Below, piece after piece: positions 27,543 to 35,800 of a DNA stretch of 35,800 nt. Under the pieces are notes generated by a model, which ran no database searches, was not told the origin of the DNA, and saw only the letters and a list, made by a program, of their open reading frames with translations. Each line of letters begins with the position of its first letter. The stretch's first letter is position 1. The DNA is from Planctomycetota bacterium (lineage in GTDB: Bacteria > Planctomycetota > Phycisphaerae > Phycisphaerales > SM1A02): positions 1 to 35,800 of the forward strand of contig JAPLMU010000057.1 in assembly GCA_026386795.1 (NCBI GenBank). The letters are read 5' to 3'. Both the position numbers and the translations under genes were made by a program.

Positions 27543-28245
27543 GGGAAACACATGGTACGCGCGGTCCTGCAGCCAACAACGCACGCATGACTTCCACTGT
27601 CAATTCATTAAATCTATCAATTACTAGCTCCGCGCTGGCTAGTTCTGCGTGCGTATGTCCCTCGCTACAAATGGCAACACAGGGCATTCCGGCTGCATGG
27701 GCCGCTTCGATACCTGGCACCGCATCCTCGACCACCACACATCGATCCGGCGGTACCCCCATCCGTTCCGCTGCCTTCAGAAAGATGTCGGGCGCCGGCT
27801 TTCCGTGCTCTACATCGCGGCCACACACCTCCGCGTGGAACCAGCGCGAGGCGTCCAGCTCATCGACCGCCACGCGCAGATTCTCCGGCGGTCCACTGGT
27901 GCCGACCGCCAGCAACCAACCGGCATCATGCAATCGCGCCAACAGTTCGCGGCCACCAGCCATGGCCGGAAATGACTCCGCAACCAAGCCTCGGTACAGC
28001 GCTTCCTTCTCATCGGCGTACCCGACGGCATCGCTCGCACTCGGTGGGGTCTTGCCATCCTCGCGCCAATACAGGTCAACAATTCGATCGTTGCGCATGC
28101 CAAAACTGCGCACGAACAGCTCGCGTGGCAGGTTTACGCCGTGGCGCGCGCACATGGCATGCCAGGAACGCCAATGCGCGTCAAAGCTGTCCACCAGGGT
28201 GCCGTCGAGATCAAAGATGGCTGCACATTGCTGCGTTTGTGTCAC
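27514..28245 (-). CDS. HAD-superfamily phosphatase (beta-phosphoglucomutase/PGP-like)
   Basis: 243 residues with the four HAD motifs: DLDGT (12-16, nucleophile Asp12), GTSGPPEN (115-122), Lys149 in HGKPAPDIF, and VVEDAVPGIEAA (171-182). A helical cap follows motif I (residues 18-90), as in subfamily I phosphatases and sugar phosphomutases. Substrate is unknown. The start is inferred as GTG 28245 just before TQTQQCAAIFDLDGT; earlier in-frame sequence is not conserved-looking and would cover the divergent promoter. It overlaps the M29 gene and heads this group. Confidence 0.88.
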   Translation of the reverse strand: MTQTQQCAAIFDLDGTLVDSFDAHWRSWHAMCARHGVNLPRELFVRSFGMRNDRIVDLYWREDGKTPPSASDAVGYADEKEALYRGLVAESFPAMAGGRELLARLHDAGWLLAVGTSGPPENLRVAVDELDASRWFHAEVCGRDVEHGKPAPDIFLKAAERMGVPPDRCVVVEDAVPGIEAAHAAGMPCVAICSEGHTHAELASAELVIDRFNELTVEVMRALLAAGPRVPCVSHGLSLPKTR

Positions 28246-28281
28246 ATGGTCACTGTACCGCCCACGCGTACAATGCCGCGC

Positions 28282-28578
28282 ATGAAGAATGAATCCACCG
28301 CGCTCTTGGTGATCTTCGCCGCGTGCTCCACCATGTTGGTGGGCTGCAAGCCAATGGCGCCGCGCCCAGCTGTAGCGACTCCGGCGCAGCAAGAGGCTGA
28401 GCCCGCCGCCACAGCGAAACGTGATCCAGCAAAGGACCCCACTCCCGGCGACCCAAACTGGGAGAGCGGCTCAGCACTCGGCAAAGCACGCGACGCAGCA
28501 GTGCGTACGAAGGTGAAAGTTGACGCGTATCAGAAGGAAGTCTCCAAGCAGGCAGACGAAGTCTTTAAGAATCCGTGA
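28282..28578 (+). CDS. small lipoprotein of unknown function
   Basis: 98 residues starting MKNESTALLVIFAACSTMLVGC: a signal peptide with an LVGC lipobox, so Cys22 would be lipidated. The mature part is short, Ala/Pro-rich, then charged (GKARDAAVRTKVKVDAYQKEVSKQADEVF), probably one helix. It is not recognised as a known family. It diverges from the HAD gene across 36 bases. Confidence 0.78.
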   Translation: MKNESTALLVIFAACSTMLVGCKPMAPRPAVATPAQQEAEPAATAKRDPAKDPTPGDPNWESGSALGKARDAAVRTKVKVDAYQKEVSKQADEVFKNP

Positions 28579-28599
28579 GCCGGTTGCGCGGGTGACAGC

Positions 28600-28667
28600 A
28601 ACGCCGCGCAAGACTGAACGCCGCGAAGCGTTGCACACCGCGAAACATTGAACACCGCGCAACCCTA
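28600..28667. repeat. degenerate 17-base tandem repeat, four copies
   Basis: Four consecutive 17-base units start at 28600, 28617, 28634 and 28651, of the form (A/C)AC(G/A)CCGCG(C/A)A(A/G)... They follow the lipoprotein stop and precede the terminator. No protein is encoded. Origin and role unknown. Confidence 0.65.
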
Positions 28668-28688
28668 AACACAACGAACTAAAAAGCA

Positions 28689-28721
28689 CCGCGCGCGTCC
28701 CGAACATCGGAACGCGCGCGG
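28689..28721. terminator. bidirectional intrinsic terminator
   Basis: Perfect 10-base stem CCGCGCGCGT / ACGCGCGCGG (28689-28698 and 28712-28721), with an inner CCG/CGG helix after one mismatch. On the minus strand it is followed by GCTTTTT, giving a canonical terminator for the FKBP gene. On the plus strand only a short T-poor tail follows, but it can also end the lipoprotein transcript. Confidence 0.88.
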
Positions 28722-28745
28722 CATTGTTCTCAGTTCAATGGCAAC

Positions 28746-29639
28746 TTACTGCTGCGGTGCGTTCGGGATCTCAAGAAGTTCAACGTCAAAGACCAGCGTC
28801 GCCTTCGCAGGAATCGGGCCACGTCCACGCTCGCCGTAAGCAAGCATGAAAGGAACGATCAGCTTGCGCTTGCCGCCAACCTTCATTGAACCAACGCCTT
28901 CGGTCCATCCAGGAATCACGCCTGAAAGCGCGAAGGATGCTGGCTCGCCGCGATCAACGCTCGAGTCAAACTTCTTGCCGTCCACAAGCCAACCGGTGTA
29001 GTGAACTTTGACGACCGCATTCTTGTCAGCAGGAGTGGCGCCAGTGCCCTCCTTGAGGTCCACGTATTGGAGACCGCTTGGAAGAGTGACGATCTGACCT
29101 GTAAACGCGTCGCCTGGGAATCTGCTCATCATGGTGTCGCTCACGATACTGCCATCCACCGCATTGACCACCACGTCATGACGCTGACCGTCCTTGAAGA
29201 CGGCGCAGGTGATCACCGGAGGCTCAGCGGCTGGATTCATGGCGGCTTCGCGCACCACGCCACCCTTGGTCTTTTCGAGCGCCTTGGTCACGGCCGCAGG
29301 CATGGTGACCACCGCGCCGGTGACTTTGCCGTTCACGGCGTCCACCAGCACGCGCTTCTGAAGCCCGTTGCAGGTAAGGATCACTTCATAGGAGGTCACC
29401 ACGCCATCCTTGGTGATGGCACGACCAGCAAGTGACTGTCCGCTCATTGCCTTCTCAGCAGTTTCAACAGCTTGCATCATGGAAACCTTGGCGGCCTCAA
29501 GTTGCTTTTGCGTTTCAACTGGCTCTGGCGGGAGTGTTGTGTAATCAGCGCCGGCTGGGGCGGCTGGCGCCTGCGCCAACACGGATGAGCAGACCAACAT
29601 GGAAGCGATAGTGGAAGCAGTACATGCGAAGCAACGCAT
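28746..29639 (-). CDS. exported PepSY-like/FKBP peptidyl-prolyl isomerase fusion
   Basis: 297 residues. Signal peptide at 1-23 (cleavage near VLAQA). Two PepSY-like repeats lie at about 54-112 ([31 protein letters not shown]) and 127-170 ([13 protein letters not shown]). An FKBP domain fills 185-292, with [63 protein letters not shown]. The pocket residues Tyr214, Phe224, Asp225, Val241, Ile242, Trp245, Tyr268 and Phe284 are kept, so isomerase activity is expected. AGGAG lies eight bases before the ATG at 29639, which decides this start over one 15 codons upstream. It is read after rpiB. Confidence 0.92.
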   Translation of the reverse strand: MRCFACTASTIASMLVCSSVLAQAPAAPAGADYTTLPPEPVETQKQLEAAKVSMMQAVETAEKAMSGQSLAGRAITKDGVVTSYEVILTCNGLQKRVLVDAVNGKVTGAVVTMPAAVTKALEKTKGGVVREAAMNPAAEPPVITCAVFKDGQRHDVVVNAVDGSIVSDTMMSRFPGDAFTGQIVTLPSGLQYVDLKEGTGATPADKNAVVKVHYTGWLVDGKKFDSSVDRGEPASFALSGVIPGWTEGVGSMKVGGKRKLIVPFMLAYGERGRGPIPAKATLVFDVELLEIPNAPQQ

Positions 29640-29680
29640 CGAGCAATCTCCTGCGCGCTGAGCGCGCCGTGAAGTGAGTG

Positions 29681-30199
29681 TCAAACCCGTGGGGAGGGAA
29701 CACCGGCCGCGCCGGTATTGACCGTCTGTCCAATGGCCATGGCCCGGAACCGTTCCGGATTGGCCTCAATCTCAAGCACTTTGAGTAAGCGTCGCGCATG
29801 GCGATCCTCACCCGTGTAGTGAGCGCCCAAGAAGGCGCGCACCAGTTCCTCAGCGACCGCCAGACCAATGGTCCGACCGCCAAGCACCAATACGTTCATG
29901 TCATCATGTTCGACGCCCTGGTGGGCGGAATAGTGATCTTCCACGTTGCCAGCGCGAATGCCCGGAATCTTGTTCGCGGCAACGCTCATGCCAACACCGC
30001 TGCCGCAGAACAGAATGCCGCGATCGGCGCGGCCGTCCACCACCAGGCTGCAACCGGCAACCGCATAATCGGGGTAGTCCACGGCGGCGGTGGTGTGCGT
30101 GCCGACATCGGTCACCTCGTGGCCAAGGGCACGAATGACCGGAAGCATCTCCTGCTTCAAGTGAAATCCAGCATGATCACAAGCAACGACGATTCGCAT
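29681..30199 (-). CDS. rpiB: ribose-5-phosphate isomerase B
   Basis: Interconverts ribose-5-phosphate and ribulose-5-phosphate (RpiB/LacAB family). Asp8-His9 in ACDHAG, active-site Cys65 in [20 protein letters not shown], and [13 protein letters not shown] all match. 172 residues; the last 25 or so exceed the usual length and look unstructured. The FKBP gene starts 41 bases downstream, so co-transcription is likely. It diverges from the Gly/Gln-rich gene. Confidence 0.96.
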   Translation of the reverse strand: MRIVVACDHAGFHLKQEMLPVIRALGHEVTDVGTHTTAAVDYPDYAVAGCSLVVDGRADRGILFCGSGVGMSVAANKIPGIRAGNVEDHYSAHQGVEHDDMNVLVLGGRTIGLAVAEELVRAFLGAHYTGEDRHARRLLKVLEIEANPERFRAMAIGQTVNTGAAGVPSPRV

Positions 30200-30241
30200 G
30201 GGAAGGTGCGGATGCTACGCTTTTAGCCAGAGGACCTCCCG

Positions 30242-30928
30242 ATGCCGATGAATACCACCATGAACTTCACAATCGCCACCATCGCCCTGGTACTTGCCCC
30301 GATCAGCCCGGCCACGGTTCTGCAGCCGCAGTCCGGTGGCGGCGGATACGGCTACGGAGCCGGCGGCGGGCAACAAGGCGCAGGCAACAGTCAACAGGGG
30401 CAAGGGCAACAAGGCCAGCAAGGGCAACAAGGGCAAGGCGCCGGGTACGGCGGTTCGGGCGTGACGGGTGAAACCCGGAATGGCGTTCCGTGGGGTGTCG
30501 GTTACAACCACGCGGGCGGAGAGGTGTCACGAACAGACTCTGAAAATGCCGCTCTTGCGCCTGAATATCACATGAATATGGTGGGCCCAACGGCGGCGAT
30601 GGCTGTCGGAAGCGGTGGTGGGCCACCGATTCAGAACGGCGAAGCTCCTGGCTATGTCCAAGCGAAATTCGTCACGCCGTACGGCAACAATGTGGTGATG
30701 CATCACTACGGTCCGGGGTATCCCCCGCCGCTCGGGCAAGCGGGTGGCTCATCCGGTGGCAACGGTGGCGGCGGCGGAATGTCGAACGGAACCGTCGCTG
30801 GAAATCGAGATATGGTGAACTGGGGACTGACTCCCTCGTATTACGCAGAAGAGATGGGCAACGGTGCCTGGTTTGGGAGCCCAAGTGGCAATAGCCCTAT
30901 GCCGTACATCGGCGGCTTCAACGATTGA
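30242..30928 (+). CDS. secreted Gly/Gln-rich protein of unknown function
   Basis: 228 residues. A signal-peptide-like start (hydrophobic 8-24) leads into a Gly/Tyr stretch and then GQQGQQGQQGQG repeats (about 40-66). Further Gly/Ser-rich segments follow (near 165-180). No known domain is seen; between the repeats are aromatic-bearing pieces (GVPWGVGYNHAGGEVSR, WGLTPSYYAEEMGNGAWFG). GAGGA upstream is a weak binding site; ATG 30260 is another possible start. Composition suggests an extracellular or surface matrix protein, but that is inference. Confidence 0.7.
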   Translation: MPMNTTMNFTIATIALVLAPISPATVLQPQSGGGGYGYGAGGGQQGAGNSQQGQGQQGQQGQQGQGAGYGGSGVTGETRNGVPWGVGYNHAGGEVSRTDSENAALAPEYHMNMVGPTAAMAVGSGGGPPIQNGEAPGYVQAKFVTPYGNNVVMHHYGPGYPPPLGQAGGSSGGNGGGGGMSNGTVAGNRDMVNWGLTPSYYAEEMGNGAWFGSPSGNSPMPYIGGFND

Positions 30929-31012
30929 ACGAGGCTGGCGGCACTGATCGAACCAACTGGGACCGGAAACACCAGCTCCGTACGTAGGCGCTCGGCAAAC
31001 CCCAAAAACAAC

Positions 31013-31046
31013 CGTGGGCCCGCCGTCGGACAACGGCGAACCCACG
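31013..31046. terminator. hairpin after the Gly/Gln-rich gene
   Basis: Two stacked six-base helices, CGTGGG/CCCACG (31013-31018, 31041-31046) and CGCCGT/ACGGCG, separated by a small internal loop. It lies 85 bases past the plus-strand gene, but the T tail is weak (GAGTTC). On the minus strand the helix is followed by a T run (GGTTGTTTTTGG), so it may also stop antisense reading. Confidence 0.55.
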
Positions 31047-31470
31047 AGTTCAGAAAAGGGCTCAGTTTCGTCTACCCACTCGGCTTCCAAGCTGGCCGGC
31101 GAACGAAGCGTGTGCTCCGCCACAGCCAGTGCGTGACTTGGTCGCGTTGCCGTCAGCGGAGTGCATGCGCATAACGCAGGCATTTCGCCAACAAGAGTCT
31201 GGTATCTGGTCCCTTTCGCTTTCCTTGACCGTACCCCGAAGGGCTCGGTCTCCTCTCAAACCTCTGCCACAAAGTAGCCCCGGTTCCACGAAGGTCAAGA
31301 AGTGGCAGCGAATTAACTGATTTTGCGGTCTTATAACAGGTGATTTGACAAGTATTTAAGAGATTACGCCTCCCACGGCCGCCCCAGATTGCATGGCGAC
31401 AGCCTGCCGCCAGCGCGCGAATGCCCAGGCGACACTCGACGAACCGCCTGAAGCAATATCCCAAAAAGCA
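31047..31470. other. gap without an identifiable gene
   Basis: About 420 bases between the Gly/Gln-rich gene and the rRNA terminator. Only short frames without domain-like sequence were found on either strand. No tRNA T-arm motif, repeat or clear promoter was seen. Confidence 0.5.
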
Positions 31471-31501
31471 CAGCGCCCCGGCTGAGAAAGCCGGGGCGCT
31501 G
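31471..31501 (-). terminator. intrinsic terminator of the 16S rRNA unit
   Basis: Perfect 13-base stem (CAGCGCCCCGGCT pairs with AGCCGGGGCGCTG) with a five-base GAGAA-type loop. On the minus strand it is followed directly by TGCTTTTTGG. It lies about 135 bases beyond the 16S 3' end and closes the unit, so no 23S, 5S or tRNA is attached. Confidence 0.93.
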
Positions 31502-31633
31502 CTATATATCAAGGAACAGTTGGACGCCATTGACTAACCATTACTGGCTAGTTCACTGCATTGCTGCAGTACGAGGTTACGTTGACTAGTAAATCCACTA
31601 TCAAGATCGCTCTCGATTGTGGTCTAAATTATC

Positions 31634-33043
<1,410 letters not shown>

Positions 33044-33432
33044 AGTTCTCTACTCTGCGGGTAAACCCGCTTTGCTTCGAATGAAGGTTGCCTGGCGATC
33101 CGTCCATAGGACGGACCGGTCTTTTATCGTCAGTCCACACTTACGTGTTCTGACGTGCCGAGATGGCAATCTCGGCAATTTTTGGACATCCATTCGCCTC
33201 ACTTTCAAGCGTTTTACAGCTTGAAAGGTAGGAGATGGCTGTGGATATAACCATGTCTTCGTTTGGCTTCACGAGAGATGTCCAGGCAGTCGACTGTGAT
33301 CGACTGCTTTGCCTGCATTTGCAGGCTGACGTCGTGAACCCATCGTGATGAGTCCCGACGCCGGCGCATCCTCGCGGCGTTCCAACTGTTCACTTGTCAA
33401 AGAAAGGCCGCATCGGACGAATCCGAAGCGGG
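33044..33432 (-). other. 16S rRNA leader with boxA-like site and hairpins
   Basis: The transcribed leader is about 390 nt. A boxA-like CTTTCTTTGACAAGTG lies at 33391-33406 (antitermination, NusB/S10). Further on are perfect hairpins at 33286-33307 (GCAGTCGA stem), 33202-33227 (CTTTCAAGC stem), 33157-33176 (GCCGAGAT stem) and 33100-33114 (CCGTCC stem), plus a seven-base long-range pairing of 33184-33190 with 33277-33283. These probably serve processing and assembly. A matching processing stem on the 3' side was not found. Confidence 0.7.
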
Positions 33433-33438
33433 TCGCGA

Positions 33439-33466
33439 ATTGTAGCGAAATCAGAGTTGCCGTCAA
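33439..33466 (-). promoter_or_regulatory. sigma-70-type rRNA promoter
   Basis: On the minus strand, TTGACG (33466-33461) is followed by a 16-base spacer and TACAAT (33444-33439), each one base from consensus. Start of transcription is expected near 33432. It stands about 33 bases before the boxA-like site, the usual order of rRNA control. Confidence 0.85.
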
Positions 33467-33631
33467 GGGGGTTGGGTGCCCCAGGCAAGGAATTTCACAA
33501 GGAAAATGCACCGGCGCGTGGGCGCCGTTGGCGTTCCGAGTCTCAATCGCCCTTGGGGCGGCCTGAATGGTCGGATTATAAGAGGGGCTCAATAAGTATG
33601 CAAGCAGAATTGTGCATATCGGGCACCGATT

Positions 33632-34330
33632 TCAATCCTTGACACTGACCACTGCCCCGGTCACCCGCCCTGCTCCTGCAAGGCGCAAAACGGCAGCCGC
33701 CTCGGCAAGTGTGGCGCCAGTCGTTCGAACATCATCAACGAGGACCACGTGCTTTCCGACCACGCGATGCGCACGACGTCGCGCACTGAATCTTTGCGCA
33801 CGCGCGATGCGGTCAACGCGCGCATCTGCATCAACCTGCGTTGCACCAAGCCGCTGCCGCAGCGCTGTGCAACAACGCACTGTGCACGCACGCGCAACAG
33901 CCGTTGCTATCGCGCCCGCGTGATCGATCCCGCGCGTATGAGTGCGCAACCACGGCGATGGCACCGGAACGATCACGACGCCACGATCACCCCTAGAAAT
34001 CAGGCCACAATCAAGTAACTGCTGGCCGAGCGCAGCGCCAAGCGTCTCAGCCATTGACTCCCATCCGGCGTGCTTCACATCAACAACCCACGAACGCAAC
34101 GGCCCTGCATGCGCACCAAGACGCACGATCCACTCCGGCGCCGCATCACCAGCGCGGCGCGTTCGACATCGACACGCTCGCTCCTGCATCGTCACGCCAC
34201 AACGCTCGCACCATGTCCACGGCGGATCAGGGCGAAATCGCGCGCGACGGAGCGCGTCGGCTGGCGCTGGGAGACCGCGGCCGAGCAATTCGTCGGCGAT
34301 GGCTTGAAGTTGTCGTAAAAGAACAGTCAC
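33632..34330 (-). CDS. comF: ComF family phosphoribosyltransferase-like protein
   Basis: 232 residues. An N-terminal Cys cluster (Cys41, 44, 53, 55) forms the zinc-finger part usual in ComF/GntX. The PRTase part has VVIVPVPSPWLR and the PRPP-binding VVLVDDVRTTGATL. ComF helps DNA uptake in competent bacteria, but many homologues are of unknown role, and no competence gene is nearby. Its only in-frame start is GTG 34330 unless a TTG 14 codons further in is used. The GTG lies inside the terminator hairpin of the preceding gene, with no Shine-Dalgarno, so the true start is uncertain. Confidence 0.87.
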   Translation of the reverse strand: MTVLLRQLQAIADELLGRGLPAPADALRRARFRPDPPWTWCERCGVTMQERACRCRTRRAGDAAPEWIVRLGAHAGPLRSWVVDVKHAGWESMAETLGAALGQQLLDCGLISRGDRGVVIVPVPSPWLRTHTRGIDHAGAIATAVARACTVRCCTALRQRLGATQVDADARVDRIARAQRFSARRRAHRVVGKHVVLVDDVRTTGATLAEAAAVLRLAGAGRVTGAVVSVKD

Positions 34331-34355
34331 CGCGTCAGTATGGACGCGGTGACTG
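34324..34355 (-). terminator. terminator of aconitase, overlapping the comF start
   Basis: Perfect 13-base stem (CAGTCACCGCGTC and GACGCGGTGACTG) with a six-base loop. On the minus strand it is followed by TTCTTTTACG. It sits 94 bases after the aconitase stop. The comF GTG (34330-34328) is in its distal arm. Confidence 0.85.
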
Positions 34356-34449
34356 AAGTACTCGGGATTTGCTGCGGAAATTCTTCACTACCGAACGATG
34401 GCGTGCCGTCACATCCATCGCGCGCGCCCTACATATGCAGCCATCAATC

Positions 34450-35800
34450 TCAGCTTGCTGCCATCCGCCGCAGCACGGTGTGCAGAATTCCGCCGTTGCG
34501 GTAATAGTCAACTTCAACCGGCGTATCGATGCGGCACAGCGTGTCAAATTGCACCTTGGTGCCGTCGGTCTTTACCGCGGTCACCTCAATCTTCTGCCGC
34601 GGCTCAACACGATCATTCACCGCAATGCTGAATGTTTCGGTGCCATCCAGGCCCAACGTCGCGGCGGTTTGACCATCAAGGAACTGCAGCGGAAGCACGC
34701 CCATGCCAACAAGGTTCGAGCGATGAATACGCTCGTAACTCTCAGCGATCGCGGCCTTCACCCCTAAGAGCATGGTGCCCTTTGCAGCCCAATCGCGGCT
34801 TGAACCCATGCCGTAATCCTTGCCCGCAAGCACCACCAGCGGAATGCCCTTGGCCTTGTACGCCATGGCCGCGTCGTAGATGAACTTCTCCTTGCCGCCG
34901 TCGGTGAAGTCGCGGGTCCAACCGCCGGTCTTGTCCGACGTGATCTTGTTACGGATGCGCGTATTAGCGAACGTTCCACGTGTCATCACGCGATCGTTTC
35001 CGCGGCGGCTACCGTAACTATTGAACATCGCGACGCTCACGCCATGCTCCGCGAGGAACTTGCCTGCAGGCGAATCCGACTTGATATTGCCAGCCGGAGA
35101 GATGTGATCGGTAGTCACACTGTCGCCTAAGAACGCCAAGCAGCGCGCTCCAGCGATCGGCGCAATGGTGCCCACTTGCATCGACATACCCTCAAAATAG
35201 GGGGGATTTTGAATGTACGTGCTCTTGGAATCCCACGGATACATCTCGCTCGAAGCAGCGGCAATGGCGCGCCACTCTTCGCTTCCCTCAAAGACGTGCG
35301 CGTACTCGTGCGTGAACTGCTCACGCGTCACGAACGCAGCGACCGCGTCGTCCACTTCCTTCTGCGACGGCCAAATATCCTTGAGATACACGGGCTTTCC
35401 GTCATTTCCGGTGCCGAGCGGCTCGGTGGCAAGGTCAATGTTCACCGTGCCCGCGATCGCATACGCGACCACCAGCGGCGGACTTGCCAGGTAATTCGCC
35501 TTCACGTCTTGGTGAACGCGCGCTTCAAAGTTGCGATTGCCGGAGAGGACGCTGGCCACCATGAGGTCGCCATCCTTGATTGCCTTACCGATATGGTCCG
35601 GCAGCGGTCCGCTGTTACCGATGCACGTGGTGCATCCGTAGCCGACGAGATAGAAGCCAAGGTCCTCGAGCGGCTTGAGAAGACCACCCTTTACTAGGTA
35701 ATCCGTGACCACTTTGCTACCAGGCGCAAGGCTCGTCTTCACCCACGGCTTGCGACTGAGACCCTTCGCTGCAGCCTTCTTGGCAACCAGTCCAGCGCCG
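34450..35800 (-). CDS. acnA: aconitate hydratase, 5' part beyond the window edge
   Basis: TCA-cycle enzyme interconverting citrate and isocitrate via aconitate, with a [4Fe-4S] cluster. The visible part, about 450 residues, is the C-terminal half: [19 protein letters not shown], the cluster Cys pair in [43 protein letters not shown], and the swivel domain with [49 protein letters not shown] and GVLPLQF. This matches AcnA/IRP-type aconitase. The frame is open through 35800, so the start lies outside. Ends with a terminator hairpin. Confidence 0.96.
   Translation of the reverse strand, partial: GAGLVAKKAAAKGLSRKPWVKTSLAPGSKVVTDYLVKGGLLKPLEDLGFYLVGYGCTTCIGNSGPLPDHIGKAIKDGDLMVASVLSGNRNFEARVHQDVKANYLASPPLVVAYAIAGTVNIDLATEPLGTGNDGKPVYLKDIWPSQKEVDDAVAAFVTREQFTHEYAHVFEGSEEWRAIAAASSEMYPWDSKSTYIQNPPYFEGMSMQVGTIAPIAGARCLAFLGDSVTTDHISPAGNIKSDSPAGKFLAEHGVSVAMFNSYGSRRGNDRVMTRGTFANTRIRNKITSDKTGGWTRDFTDGGKEKFIYDAAMAYKAKGIPLVVLAGKDYGMGSSRDWAAKGTMLLGVKAAIAESYERIHRSNLVGMGVLPLQFLDGQTAATLGLDGTETFSIAVNDRVEPRQKIEVTAVKTDGTKVQFDTLCRIDTPVEVDYYRNGGILHTVLRRMAAS

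Noticed and set aside
30749-31183. 144-residue minus-strand frame after the Gly/Gln-rich gene
   Set aside because: Overlaps that gene and a terminator-like hairpin; no domain character.
33340-33375. Hammerhead-like text GTGATGAGTCCCGAC on the plus strand
   Set aside because: The needed CUGAUGA is altered, and no GAAA core segment follows; it is on the strand opposite to the rRNA leader. Probably chance.
33269-33592. 107-residue minus-strand frame
   Set aside because: Spans the rRNA promoter, boxA and leader; not a protein gene.

Overview
The window looks like a piece of chromosome from a Planctomycetes bacterium, most likely near the Phycisphaerae. Three things suggest this: the conserved core of the 16S rRNA gene, which stands alone without 23S or 5S; a Gram-negative-type LptD in an otherwise GC-rich genome; and a Planctomycetes-style pseudopilin with several long, low-complexity housekeeping proteins. 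No tRNA, insertion sequence, phage gene, CRISPR array or plasmid gene was seen. The placement is inferred from recognised families and the rRNA text, not from a database search.

Left part (1-12431). A partial, acidic DUF4026/DUF2314-like gene (minus strand, running off the left edge) diverges from a very large leuS. leuS converges with a long minus-strand run, read from right to left as ribH, nusB, ftsY, a pseudopilin gene, a one-helix membrane protein gene, hrpB and then folC after 75 bases. Many of its junctions are ATGA or GTGA overlaps or a few bases, so it is very probably one operon. hrpB is split by a frameshift near its C-terminal third.

Middle (12432-25341). A UbiA-like prenyltransferase gene and lptD (plus) are followed by a minus-strand EVE-domain, lemA, ruvB group, then by two plus-strand secreted proteins (one unknown, one cyclophilin-like). 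Next comes a minus-strand pair: an 831-residue fusion protein (MptE/Maf-like, nucleotidyltransferase-like and cysteine-poor radical-SAM/SPASM-like parts) and a LON-domain protein. A small membrane protein with an NTF2-like tail diverges from that pair.

Right part (25342-35800). A minus-strand group encodes a HAD phosphatase, an M29 aminopeptidase and threonine aldolase. A divergent small lipoprotein gene is followed by a degenerate 17-base repeat and a strong terminator. Then rpiB and a PepSY-FKBP protein (minus) diverge from a Gly/Gln-rich secreted protein gene (plus). The rRNA locus (minus) is easy to read: a promoter, a boxA-like site, a leader of about 390 nt rich in hairpins, 16S rRNA with a collapsed V2 region, and an intrinsic terminator. 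comF and the 3' half of aconitase (running off the right edge) close the window. A terminator hairpin after aconitase overlaps the annotated comF start.

The content is mostly housekeeping: translation (leuS, 16S), transcription (nusB), secretion and envelope (ftsY, lptD, pseudopilin), DNA repair (ruvB) and cofactors (ribH, folC). The least ordinary items are the three-part fusion protein, the shortened unlinked 16S gene, the broken hrpB and the pseudopilin/membrane-protein pair inside the ftsY operon.
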